A DNA stretch of 44,922 bases, taken from contig SZWC01002390.1 in assembly GCA_023375785.1 (NCBI GenBank), positions 185,647 through 230,568 of the forward strand, written 5' to 3'. The notes beneath the pieces are model-generated. The model was given only the letters and a program-made list of their open reading frames with translations, did not search any database and was not told where the DNA came from. Position 1 is the first letter of the stretch. Each line of letters starts with the position of its first letter. Origin of the DNA: Penium margaritaceum (Eukaryota > Streptophyta > Zygnematophyceae > Desmidiales > Peniaceae). The translations under genes and the position numbers were made by a program. This document shows positions 10,195 through 20,397 of the stretch, one piece after another.

Positions 10195-11543
10195 GCAATA
10201 ACTGACAAAGCCAGGCGCTCTCACATGTGCCTGTACCAAGGGCATTGTAGTCTGCTTTGCTGGAGCTTCACGCCACGCACCCCTGCTTTCCACTCTTCGA
10301 AGACACAGCAGTTCCCCCACTGAGAAATATGTACCGAGTGTGACTGCGTGTATCAGCATCATGCGCCCAATCACTATCATTGTTACCATCAACCACCACA
10401 GATGGCTGAGCTCTGACGTGCAGCCCCAGTCGTGCTGTCAAGAGCACATAGCGCGCAAAACGAAGCGTGGCCTCCAGGTGTCATGCACGAGGGCATTGAG
10501 AAAACTATGCCAGAAAATTCACTGCAAATGCCATGTCCGCCCTGGTGGTCCATGCAAGGTACATGATGGAGCCGATGACTCGGAGGTAATCGGTAACATC
10601 GACCGGCTCCCCCAGCTTGGGCACGTCAAGTGTCTTGAGCAGCCGCCGACCAGCTGGAGTCATCGGCGTTGATGGAGTGGACACAGTATCAAGCAGTGAC
10701 GCAAATCTCTCTCCCCAAGCTGTGCACATACGCAGCCTGATGCACATGGAGGGTCTAGCAACGACGATCACGCTCAAGCTCCATCCTTATGAAGACATGA
10801 GCAAGACCCAAGTGCTTCATTTTGTATGTTTACTTTAACAGCGTCTTCACTGCCTGCACTGTAGAAGTGCTCGGCAATGCAATCAACAGGTCGTCAACGT
10901 AGACTTGGACTACGACAAATGGTGCGGAAGACTAACTGACAAACAGGGCAGGATCGACTGTGCTGCGCCCGTACCCCCCTTTCTCCAGGGTGGAGGTAAT
11001 CTCCTGGTTCCAGCACCGTTGTGACTCCTTCAGGTTATTGAGGGCTTTCCGCAGCCGCCAGACTCTGTCAGTGCCATCCGAGAACCCTGATGGCTGAACC
11101 ATGTAGATCTCGTCGTCCAGTCATCCGTGTAGGAATGCGTTGTTGACATCCATTTTCTCCAGCTCCCAGTCATGATGGACAACCAGGATGAGCAGTGCTC
11201 GGACGGTGGTATACTAGCCAACGGGAGCAAACGTCTCATCAAAATCGATGCCAGGAACTTGACATAACCCTTTTGCCGTGAGGCGTGCCTTGTTCGCGTC
11301 GTTTGTGCCATCCGGTTTACACTTTTTTCTGAATACCCAGTGCTCTGAGACAGCCTTGCCACCTGGGGGAAGATCAACAAGCTCGTAGATAGCATGTTCG
11401 TCGAGAGCTGCAAGCTCCTCCTTCATGGTCTGCTCCCATTGCTGAGCATCAGAGGCATCTTGCGCTTGGCGCACTGTGTTGGGCTCTGATGTCAGGGGGA
11501 CTTCTGCGACTGTAGCATGACCCTCAGCAATATTGTTTGACAA
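10195..11543 (-). pseudogene. Element C reverse transcriptase and first part of RNase H
   Basis: Minus strand. RT motifs run YELVDLPPGGKAVSEHWVF, KARLTAKGLCQVPGIDFDETFAPVG, then in another frame the catalytic Asp in KMDVNNAFLHG, and YVDDLLI intact at 10901-10890. RNase H follows: VIGSIMYLAWTTRADMAF near 10590, then K-ADYNALGTGTCESAWLCQLL ending at 10195. At 10194 the 3' LTR of element B begins; the rest of the domain is at 2520-2235. At least one frameshift (about 11215) and several stops are present. Confidence 0.85.
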
Positions 11544-12479
11544 AACTGTTGTAATAGCACGTTCAAACTCACTCGCGATTAGGGATTAACCGAGGCACAT
11601 GCTGGGATGCACAACTCTGATAGCAAGACCAAGAGCATCAAGGCCCGTGGCAGGCTGGAGGGCAGGGCGCTGAGCATCGGAGGCAACAAATCGCGTCTGA
11701 GACATGGACGGACCTGTCTGAGAGGCTCTAGAGTGAGCAGGGAGGGCACGAAGGCGCCCTCCACGAACAAAGGGTGAGACCGGTGCTGCAGCATTGATGG
11801 AGGCGCAGCTAGGAGGAGAGGTGTAGCGGGAACAGGGCTAGACTCTGTTGGCATGGCTGGGGAGACATTGATGGGAGAGGACGACTGTGAGGACGCTGAT
11901 GCAGAAGAGAAGATAGGGGGGATGACAGAGGATCAGCCGCCGCGACAACAGGACTGGTAGGTGAGGACGACAAAGGCAAGAACGACGACAGTGGCACTAA
12001 GGGCATAGAGGGTACGGACGCAGACGCTGGCGACTGACCGGCCTGTGAAGCGGACGCGGACGATTGACCACACCCTGAGGCTGAGACCGAGCGAGGATCC
12101 CTCCTCATCCAAAGAAGTAAGGAGAGGGAGGACGAGGAGGAACGACGGTAAAGATCACGAAGAAATATGGACTAAAAAAAGAGGGCGTCCCGCGACTAGA
12201 CGACACGATGGTGGTCTGGACCCCAGAAGCGCCAGGCTTTAGACTGAGCCGAGACGCCGAGGAAGGAACATAGACGGCCGTGGGGAGACAGCTTCCCATC
12301 AAGGATGTCCTCAGGGAGCCAGACTGCAGCAATGCAGCCCTAGACGCGGGCAGGACGCAAATCGGCATGGCGACCATGCTAGCGCTCGAACAGGGTGACG
12401 GACTTGGGGAGGGCCCCGTGAGGCACGTGATTCCAGACCCAAGTCATGTAGCTCATCGCCTCAAATGCAAAGAGGGGAG
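11544..12479 (-). pseudogene. Element C integrase C-terminus and Ser/Pro-rich linker
   Basis: Minus strand between integrase and RT. Near 12450-12180 the integrase tail is readable in pieces (HADLRPARV, then AWRFWGPDHHRVV), matching FWDPARRRII in B. From about 12110 to 11580 the sequence encodes only Ser/Pro/Leu-rich low-complexity peptides, as in the linker of B. Plus-strand open frames here, including a 228-codon one at 12280-12966, are antisense to the integrase. Confidence 0.6.
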
Positions 12480-13070
12480 AGAGGCCGGACTCAGAGAGAA
12501 GGGAGCCCACTCCATCAGCGAGCGTGCGGTTCTAGTGCTCGGAGAATCCGTTTTGCTGGGGTGTGTAAGGAGCGGTGAGCTCAAGACACACCCCATGAGA
12601 CTCGAGCTGACGGGTAGTGGGACCAAGGAACTCACCATCACGGTCACTGCAAAAGGCACACAAGGACCGTTGACATGCACGCTCGGCTTGAAGGGGCCAA
12701 GCGGTGAGGACAGGACAGACATCGCTCTTTTGGTGAAGGGCGAAGACCCATCGGTAGCGGGAAAAATCGTCAATGAGACACAGGACATAGCGACCTTGGC
12801 CACCAAGGAAGTCATGGGGCAGAGGGCCCATGACATCAGCGTGGACAAGGTCAAGGGGGTGGAGGGACTGGGTCTCACAAGAGGAAAACGGGGTGTGATG
12901 CATTTTGTCTTGAGCCCAGAGCAGGCAGGCACTGGAGCAAGGCAGTGGAAATGTGGAGGGGTCTAGACCAAGAGCAAGCTAGAGACGCACCATGCTGGCG
13001 ATAGCATCAGAGTGCACATGCCCAAGTTGACGATGTAAGAGCTGCACATGCGAGGGCGACTGCGAGGATG
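12480..13070 (-). pseudogene. Element C integrase
   Basis: Minus strand. Pre-integrase HRQLGH near 13055 is followed by an in-frame TAG at about 13000. The CxxC partner reads CLLWAQDK (second Cys replaced by Trp). Catalytic residues are all present: LVHADVMGP, CSDRDGEF and FSEH, with 35-residue type spacing between the second Asp and the Glu. A TAG follows directly after SEH, the same Trp-to-stop position as in element B. Confidence 0.85.
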
Positions 13071-13584
13071 CAACGTGTACAAGAGCAGTGCCAGCAAAAT
13101 CGAGGACGGGCGCAAACAAGGGCACGCGGTAGAGGCGCTCACAACACACACAGCGAAGGACAACACGGCCACCTGAACGCAGGGAGACAATGCCAACACC
13201 ACAACTGGCAGTGAAATCCAATCCTTGTTCATCTAGAGTGGTGACAGACAGCAAGCTGACTTCCAGTGAGGGCACAAACAGAATGTCAGACAAGTACAGG
13301 ACCCGGCTGAGGCCGACAAAACGCACAATGCCCACACCCTGAACACGAAGCATCTGCCCAAAGCCAGTGCGCACGAAGCAGACAGAACCAGCAGGACCAA
13401 GAGTAACGAATTCAAAACAAATAGACGTCATGTGATGGGTGGCTCCTGAATCAAGGATCCACAAGCCACCGGATGCACGAACAGGGGGAAGAACACCACA
13501 GTGGCGACAGTGCCGACGGCCGGGAGCAACAAAGGGAACTGACCACATGTAACAAGGCAACGAGGGACGGTCACAGACTGCCAA
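13071..13584 (-). pseudogene. Element C aspartic protease
   Basis: Minus strand, open from 13584. The segment GLWILDSGATHHM (about 13470-13432) has the catalytic Asp and is followed by QGVGIVRFVGLSRVLYLSDILFVPSLEVSLLS, the same order as in B. The frame then runs without a stop into the pre-integrase HRQLGH, so protease and early integrase remain fused. The frame differs from that of gag upstream. Confidence 0.85.
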
Positions 13585-13828
13585 TGCTCAATCCACGGCA
13601 TGTCACTGGACAAACAACCCTGAACGGCACAGGACGGACCCCCACAAAGAACACAATCGGACTAACACACAAGACCTCCGGGCTATGCAGTCACACTCTC
13701 ACCTCCCTGATCAGGCACACGCAGAAGATGAGTGAGGGACTGCTCCAACTGACGCTCGACTGCAACGGAGGAGGGTGTGGCCAGGAACGTGGAGACAGAG
13801 GGGGCAGCGGACGACGGGGCGTAGGAAG

Positions 13829-15238
13829 TTAGGAACCATCCCCTTGGCACGTACGCAAAGGAGGGAGGTCCAGTGTAGTTGGAGCTGAGTAGGACGGCAG
13901 CCATCCCCAGAAGGGCGGAGGAACACGCATGCTTCCCATGGTAGAGTGGGCAGCTGCGGGGGCAGGCCTTGAGGTGCGCTGGGCGGAAGAGCCGGACAAG
14001 GAGGTTGAAGCAGATGCAGCGGAGCTTGAGGTGCGGGCCCAATGAGCACGTATCGCGGCTATGAGGCGGGCGTCATCGGGAGGTTCAGGGCACTTGCGGG
14101 TACTGTGCTTGCTCGAGCCACAATTCCAGCACACGACAGAACCGATGGGACTGCGGGAGGAGGAGCCATCCTTGACCTTTCTTTGGGCTTGCCGCAGCCG
14201 CACCCACGCCCGTGACCCTAAGCAGCTTGCGCTGAGGCGGAGGAGGACGACGACGAAGAGGAATGTGGAGGTTGAGGATGACATTGGAGCAGATGTGATG
14301 GCGGCCGCCACACCGACGATCAAGGAGCGATGGAGGTGTCTTTTCTGAGGACTAGTCCACCAAGCGTCGAGACGCTCAGTGACGAAGTCCTAGAGGGCAT
14401 CAACTCCCAGAAGAGACTTAGGGGGAACGGGCTCCGCGGCCAGGCGGACAAGCTCAGTGGCTTTAACCTCACGGAGCAGATCAGAGAGCTCCATGATGAG
14501 ACCATTCACCATGGTAAGGTCTGCCGACAGTTGGCCTGTCGCTACATCGCCAAGCTCACGATGGAGCTTGAGACTGCGAGCCCAATAAGCGTCGGCGGTC
14601 TCATCGGGTCGCATGAGAAGAGTGTTGAATTGCACGGTCAGGGTGCTTTGAGCAGCCTGGCCAGTAATAATGGAGCGGTGGTGCAGAAAGGTGTAGGTGC
14701 CAATGGGGTTTACGGTAGAGAGGGTAGCAAGGTCGGTGCTGTAAGTGCCAATCTCCTCAGTGAGATTATCAAGCACAGCAGCAATGAGGACACGCACTGC
14801 GTGAGCTGACTCAGAAGGATGTGGTACAAAGGGGGGTTCTGCGTCAAGGTCAACTTGGAAATAGTATTCCCACAGTTGCTCCTCCTGAGCCCACGCGCTG
14901 AAGTAAACGGCCCAGGTGGAGAAGGCTAGGCCGGGAGAGAGAGGAGGTGGCTGGGAGTGAAAGTCATACTGGCGTGGCATGAGAAAGGAAGGAGCAATGG
15001 CACCAGACGGATGAGAGGAGTTGGAGCCAGTGGAAGCAGAGCCAACAGCAGGGGTGGTCGCGGCGGGAATAGACGCAGTGGGCAGACGCGCAAGGACCAT
15101 TGCAGCAACATCAACAGCAAGCTTAGCACGATCATCTTGCTGTGCTTTGAGACGCTGTTCAGCAGTGCTCTGAGCATCACGAGCAAGCCGCAGCTCACGC
15201 TGCAACTCTGCAATGACAGACTCGTCATCACCAGGCAT
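13829..15238 (-). pseudogene. Element C gag
   Basis: Minus strand, starting at 15238 with MPGDDESVIAELQRELRLA, a predicted coiled-coil N-terminus (heptad-like, Leu/Ala/Gln/Arg-rich, about residues 5-55). The Gag core follows with FHSQPPPLSPGLAFSTWAVYF and DETADAYWARSLKLHREL. One in-frame TAG lies at 14392-14390 (Glu to stop type). Without it the frame continues to 13829, giving about 470 residues, with a canonical CCHC knuckle CWNCGSSKHSTRKC at 14131-14090. This is the best-preserved gag in the window. Confidence 0.88.
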
Positions 15239-16013
15239 GGTGACAACGAGTCTCCTGCTGATTTTTTTCTTGCAGAGTTTCCCCGGCCCTAGTGGGCGTG
15301 GGAAAATCAAGGGTGCCAAAAGCACGGTCTTCACTGTGCTGCAAGACAGACCGGCCCCAAAGAAGCACCCCAGAAAGAAAGAAGGAAGAACGAGAATCTA
15401 GAAGCAGAGGAGACGAGCGGAGCACGCCAGCACAAAGCAAGGCGGCGAGCGGCAGTGAAGAGTGGTGGTACGGTAGCAGCAGGAGTTGGTGTGACAATGG
15501 AAAAGAGTGAGATCACTGGGACAGAAAGGTAGAACCCGCCTGTGAGGACTGATGCAAGGAGGGTGGAGAAAGCAGCCGAAGCAGAGAGAAGAGCGGCGAC
15601 GTGGATGGTGACCATGCATGGATCAGTTGCGGCAGCAACGACTGCAGCTACCGTAGAGGCGCGGATGGATGCTGTAGTTGAGGCTATGGAAGAAGCTACC
15701 GATGCTATTGCTGAAGCAACGACGGCTGCTGCGGCGGAGAGCTGTGTGGCGAGATCTGCTATTGCTGGAGCTAACGGTCAAAGTGCCACTGCAACCTTAC
15801 TATAGGCCTGAGTGGCATGGCTTGTGGACATGGCTGCTGGCGCACGTGCCGCGTGCGCTGTTGTGGCAAAGGTGGCAGAAGCTGCGGCTGCTGCGTCAAC
15901 GACACCCACCGTAACGTCACAGAATGCAAGTGCGTAGAGAACGGTGGCGGCACGCTTGTCTGTATCTATGTGCGAGTCGAAGTCACTGCCAGGGCTGGCA
16001 CTGCCGGGGCGGG

Positions 16014-16055
16014 ATGTGTGTCTTACCGTGTGTTTTGAAGTGGTAAGACACACAT
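16014..16055. repeat. Perfect 14-bp inverted repeat with 14-base loop
   Basis: Arms ATGTGTGTCTTACC (16014-16027) and GGTAAGACACACAT (16042-16055) are exact reverse complements. The hairpin would form in the leader RNA of element C or in single-stranded DNA. Confidence 0.9.
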
Positions 16056-16529
16056 GAAGCGGTAAGGCCGTGAAGGTGCCGGTGGTGGTGGTGGCGCACC
16101 AACTCAGTTGGCAGGCCCGAAGTCGGGGGCGAACCATCTCTGGATGTGGTGTAGCCTCTCACGCTCCTCACCGCTTCCGGACGACTCCGGGTGCACCAGC
16201 ATTATTTGCAGACAGCAGCTTACGCTGCTGACGGCAGTCACAGCAACTCCCTCAACGGCTGCAGTAGCTGGGCCGACGGAGAACACTCAGGGTAGGTTTG
16301 CATACCTCTGCATTGGCCCTGCTGTCCTCCAAATGTCTACAATTTTGCAAGGCAAGCATTACACGGGCTGTGCTCGAGCGTCCGCTGGGCAGCCACGGTA
16401 CGTATGACTTCTGCGGTCGCACAAGCAACCCAGAACCCTGGACTGGGCGTCGAGCAGGTTTCGAGGACAGCCGAGCCAATGCGGAGGTAAACAAACCTAC
16501 CCTAAGTGAAGTGGGAAGGGTTGCTGCAA

Positions 16530-16607
16530 GAGGCACGTTGGCTGCAGGAGGGTAGGCCAGCAGCAGGAGGGTAGGCCGGCAGCAGGAGGCAGGCCGGCAG
16601 CAGGAGG
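16530..16607. repeat. Minisatellite, 18-19 bp unit, left half
   Basis: There are about four units of the type GCAGGAGGnAGGCCGGCA. The last unit is cut at CAGGAGG where element D starts; the array resumes at 22504. On the minus strand an 18-bp unit encodes a six-residue repeat of the type L-P-S-A-x-G. Confidence 0.85.
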
Positions 16608-17311
16608 TGTCAAGAATGCTGTCCTGGTGTTCCCTGAACTGCCTAAGTGTCCACGGCTGCTTAGTGCAAAGAGACTTCCAAGGGAGGTGTGTGCTTTGGG
16701 TCGCCACAACACCAAGGGAGCAGAATTCTGGCAGAGTACAGATTGCGGAAACTGAGAAAGGCTGGGAATCATCAATGGTTAGTTATTTTGGTGAGATTAC
16801 ATCAGATTCTTATAGCCTGTGACCTAAGCTCTCCAACGCATCCAAGCACACCCAAAACGGAGCAGTAGAGCCCCTGCTACGGCCGTTAGAGTAACCCATG
16901 GTCGAGCCGAGCCGCCCACCATACCCACGAACAGGAGTGACGGGAGGCACTTCGACGGTGGCCTGTCGAAGCGCCCTTCCTGTCGTCCCAACGTGGGGGG
17001 AGGCTCGCCCTGCTCCAGAAGAACATCCACATCCCCTTTGTTCATGGCCCATGTGCCCTTGGAGCTCATTGAAGTCGAACTTGGATCATTGGTGGTAGAA
17101 TGAATCCGTCACCAATGACGGAACCCAGATTCCACCCACCTACCACCCGAACTTCGGGTGGGGCTAACTTTCTGAATTCTCAACCAAATCAAGCAACTGC
17201 ATGGAAAAATGCAAGGAGTCCAATTCTGCAATCAGATAAGACATCCGACCACTCTCTAGTGGTCGAACCAGGAAACTACAAACGGCATCCATGGCAGGGG
17301 CACTTTCAACA
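16608..17311 (-). repeat. Element D 3' LTR
   Basis: In element orientation it starts TGTTGAAAG and ends TTCTTGACA. It is nearly identical to 21799-22503. Confidence 0.93.
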
Positions 17312-17320
17312 ATCTCCCCC
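17312..17320 (-). promoter_or_regulatory. Element D polypurine tract
   Basis: Minus strand GGGGGAGAT lies directly before LTR start TGTTGAAAG. Confidence 0.75.
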
Positions 17321-17355
17321 GTACACCTTCCATGCCGGATGCCTCATGCTCACTC

Positions 17356-18348
17356 TCACTCGTCCGCGTCTGCGCCTTCAAGCCCTTCACAACTTGTCAA
17401 CCCAAGCCCTGCAAGGCTGATGACATGCCAATCCTGGGACTGTGCCTTGGTCAAGCAATCTGCGAGCACGTGCTTTGTGCTACAATTCTGCAGCACAACC
17501 TGTCCCTTCTCCACCATGTCGCGCACGTCGATGTGCTTCGTCCTCTTGTGCTGCATCGGGTTGTTGGTCAGCGAGATGGAGCCGGCGTTATCTTCTTGAA
17601 TAACCGTAGGCTCCTGCTGCGGTATGCCCAGCTCCCCTAGCAATCTACGGAGCCACACCGCTTCCTTGACCGCCTCGGCCAGAGCGACGTACTCCACCTC
17701 CACTGTGGAGGTGGCAACGCAGTCCTGCTTCCTGCTACACCACGAGACCGCTGCACCCGCGAGGAAGAACACATAGCCAGAAGTGCACTTCCTCTTGTCC
17801 ACATCGCCGGCGTAGTCCGCGTCAGTGTAGCAGACCAGCTGCAAGGGGTCGGACCTCCCCTTTCCGTCGTACTTCAGGCGTGCATGCCGCGTTGCCTGCA
17901 AGTACCGGAGGATGCGCTTCACCGCCTGCCAGTGTAGTGGCCCAGGGTTGGCCACATACCTGCTCACCTGGCCCATCGCGTAGGCGAAGTCCGGCCGAGT
18001 CGCCACCATGGCATACATGAGGCTGCCCACCACAGATTGGTAGGACACCTCCGCCATGTCCTCCTTCTCCTCTTTAGTTTGCAGTGCCATCGCCGCACTC
18101 AGCTCACAGCTTGTTGAGAACGGACTGCCTACTAGTTTGCAGTCCTCCATGCCGTACCGCTTCAGCACCTCGGCCACGTACTTGGCCTGCCCCAACTCAA
18201 GCGTGCGCGCTCTCTGGTTCCGCGTGATGCTCACCCCGAGGTAGTACTCCAGCTCCCCCATGTCCGCCATCTTAAATCTGCTGCTCAGCTGCTCCTTGAG
18301 CTGTTGCAAAGCCACCAGATCTGATGAGCACAGGATCAGGTCGTCCAC
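17356..18348 (-). pseudogene. Element D RT C-terminal part and RNase H
   Basis: Minus-strand frame of 330 codons. It opens with VDDLILCSSD (RT active site HVDD, at 18351-18340, both Asp present), then MADMGELEYYLGVSITRN, QSVVGSLMYAMVATRPDFAYA, the RNase H block CYTDADYAGDVDKRKCTSGY, SWCSRKQDCVATSTVEVEY, VIQEDNAGSISLTNN, KRTKHIDVR and a terminal LADCLTKAQSQDW. It is continuous to the stop at 17356. Upstream it is out of frame with the rest of RT by one base change in length near 18362-18368. Confidence 0.92.
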
Positions 18349-18947
18349 ATGGAGTGCGACAATCTAATGGAGTCCCTTGCTGCGCTGCACTCACAACGCT
18401 TGAAGCCAAGCTCCACCATGTAGCCGTCCATCTGTTGGTACCAGCACCTGTGCGCCTGTTTTAGCCCATACAAGGCCTTCCGCAGCTTGCACACCTTGCC
18501 CTCCGGCGCATCCACCCCCTCCGGCACCTCAAGGTAGATCTCCTTCTCAATGATGCCATTAAAAAATGCCGTCTCGACATCCATTTGGTGGATCTCCATG
18601 TCCTTTGCGGCTGCCACCGCGAGGATTGTCCTAATGCTTGTGAACTTGGCGACGGGCACAAATGTCTCATCGGAGTGTTTGCCTTTCCGCTGCGCATACC
18701 CCTTTGCCACTAGCCGTGCCTTATACTTCTCCACCTTGCTTTCCTTGGTGAGCTTCACCTTGAACACCCACTTGGAGCTGATCACCTTCGCCCTCTCAGG
18801 CCAATCCACCAACTCCCAAGTGCCGTTCTCAGCAAGGGACGCAAGTTCAGATTTTATTGCCTCGCCCCACTGCTGCCCATCAGGCCGTGCAAGCGCCTCT
18901 TGCACGGTTGTCAGCTCATTTGTGGCTGCCATCATGCACTGCGCCAT
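18336..18947 (-). pseudogene. Element D RT N-terminal part
   Basis: Minus strand: NGTWELVDWPERAKVISSKWVF, KYKARLVAKGYAQRKGKHSDETFVPVAKF, the catalytic Asp in HQMDVETAFFNG and LRKALYGLKQAHRCWYQQMDGY. The frame runs past the YVDD position in the wrong frame and stops at 18336. It is the first half of the RT whose second half opens at 18348. Plus-strand frames over this region are antisense artefacts. Confidence 0.9.
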
Positions 18948-19337
18948 GCCGACCCAGCGGCCCGTGCTTGCGTCATACCGCTTTGTCGCATTCCGCCGCC
19001 TCCGACTGCGACGCGGTGACCTTGGCGACGCTGGCTGCTGATCCCCCTACTGCTGCTCTGCTGCAACGTTGTCCTCAGCCGCAGGCTCCCCTGCGTTGGC
19101 TGCTGCATCCTGCGCTCCAGCGGCACCTGCACCTGCTGCATTGCCCTGCTACGCTCCTGCACCGTCATCCTCCGAAGACCCGTCATCGACCTCTGCAGCC
19201 GCCGGCTCCTCCTCACGCTCAAGGAGATGGAATCACTCACCCTGCTTTGGAGAGTGCGCTGCGTCAATGTTGTTGCTGCTGCAGTAGCTCTGCTGCTCAT
19301 CAAACGTGACGTTGAGGCTGGTGATGACGTCATGCGT
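18948..19337 (-). pseudogene. Element D integrase-RT linker
   Basis: This Gln/Ser/Thr/Arg-rich coding stretch has no domain, as expected between copia integrase and RT. Ala/Pro-rich plus-strand frames here are its antisense. Confidence 0.55.
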
Positions 19338-20397
19338 TCATGGATCGAAGAGGCGGTACGCCTTGAGCGCACTCTCGTATCCGACGAACGCGTAAGCCTT
19401 TACACGCGGGTCCAGTTTGGAGTCTTTTCTTTGCATAGCCTGCACCAACGCGTGCGCCTTGCACCTGAAAGCCTTCAGGTGTGCCGCGCTTGGTTTGCGC
19501 CTGCTCCAAGGCTCCTGCGGCGTCTTCCAGCCGCCCTTCCCCTTCAGCACTGCCGTTGGGGTGAGGTTTGTGATGTAGCACGCCGTACTTACGGCCTCGG
19601 CCCACAGGCTCCGTGGCAACTTTGCATCCACGAGCATTGTCTGCGCCATTGTGAGCAGCGTTTGGTTCATACGCCCTGCCACGCCATTAGATTGTGGCGT
19701 GTACAGAGTGGTCGGCTGCCACTGAATGCCTTGCTCCTTCAGCCACCCTCCGCAGCCCACATACTCCCCGCCATTGTCGCTGCGTAGAGCTCTGACCTTG
19801 CGGCCAGTCTGCCTCTCCACCGCTGCAACATACTTCTTCAGCCGGTCCAGCACATCGCTCTTCCGCTTCATGAAGTAGACGTAGAGTTTTCTGTTGCAAT
19901 CGTCGATGAAGATGACGAAGTACCGCGCGCCCCCAATGGATGGCGTCTTGATCGGTCCGCACACATCACTGTGCACGACCTCGAGCAGGTTCTNCGCCAT
20001 TGTCGCTGCGTAGAGCTCTGACCTTGCGGCCAGTCTGCCTCTCCACCGCTGCAACATACTTCTTCAGCCGGTCCAGCACATCGCTCTTCCGCTTCATGAA
20101 GTAGACGTAGAGTTTTCTGTTGCAATCGTCGATGAAGATGACGAAGTACCGCGCGCCCCCAATGGACGGTGTCTTGATCGGTCCGCACACATCACTGTGC
20201 ACGACCTCGAGCAGGTTCTCGGCCCGCCGTTGTCCGTCTTTGAACGGCTTGCGCTTTGCCTTGCCCACGATGCAAGGCTCGCAATTGTGCTCTGCGGAAT
20301 CTGCTGCTGCATCTGCTGCACCGGTGATGTCGAGGCCGCGAACCATCTCGCGCTTCGCCATCTCCTGCACGACTGCGGGTGACGAGTGCCCCAGCCG
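19338..20397 (-). pseudogene. Element D integrase
   Basis: Minus strand. Pre-integrase reads LWY-stop-RLGH at about 20410-20397 (CAT CGA changed to TAT TGA), then CEPCIVGKAKRKPF. Catalytic Asp residues are in VVHSDVCGP and LRSDNGGEY. The Glu position reads NGVAGRMNQ where the family has VAERMN, so the Glu is Gly. The tail reads LKAFRCKAHALV and YAFVGYESALKAYRLFDP. The single N at 19994 sits between two near-identical 225-bp copies. Treated as an unmerged overlap, the integrase is continuous with no internal duplication. Confidence 0.9.
19769..20219. other. Likely assembly artefact: 225-bp duplication around a single N
   Basis: 19769-19993 and 19995-20219 are both 225 bp and differ at two positions, separated by one N at 19994. 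The duplicated piece covers the integrase DDE core of element D. Confidence 0.85.

Larger units (their letters stand above)
15239..16607 (-). other. Element C 5' leader, proximal part
   Basis: This is untranslated leader between gag and the insertion point of element D. The 15540-15900 stretch is rich in GCN triplets, comparable to the leaders of B and F. A perfect 14-bp hairpin lies at 16014-16055. From about 16530 to 16607 there is an 18/19-bp minisatellite that continues on the other side of element D at 22504. No protein was recognised. Confidence 0.65.

Noticed and set aside
12280..12966. Plus-strand open frame of 228 codons
   Set aside because: It is the antisense of the element C integrase, whose minus-strand motifs are clear.
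15817..16038. Cys-rich plus-strand peptide of 73 codons
   Set aside because: It is antisense to the C leader, has no signal peptide or second copy, and fits the GC/TGC-rich composition.
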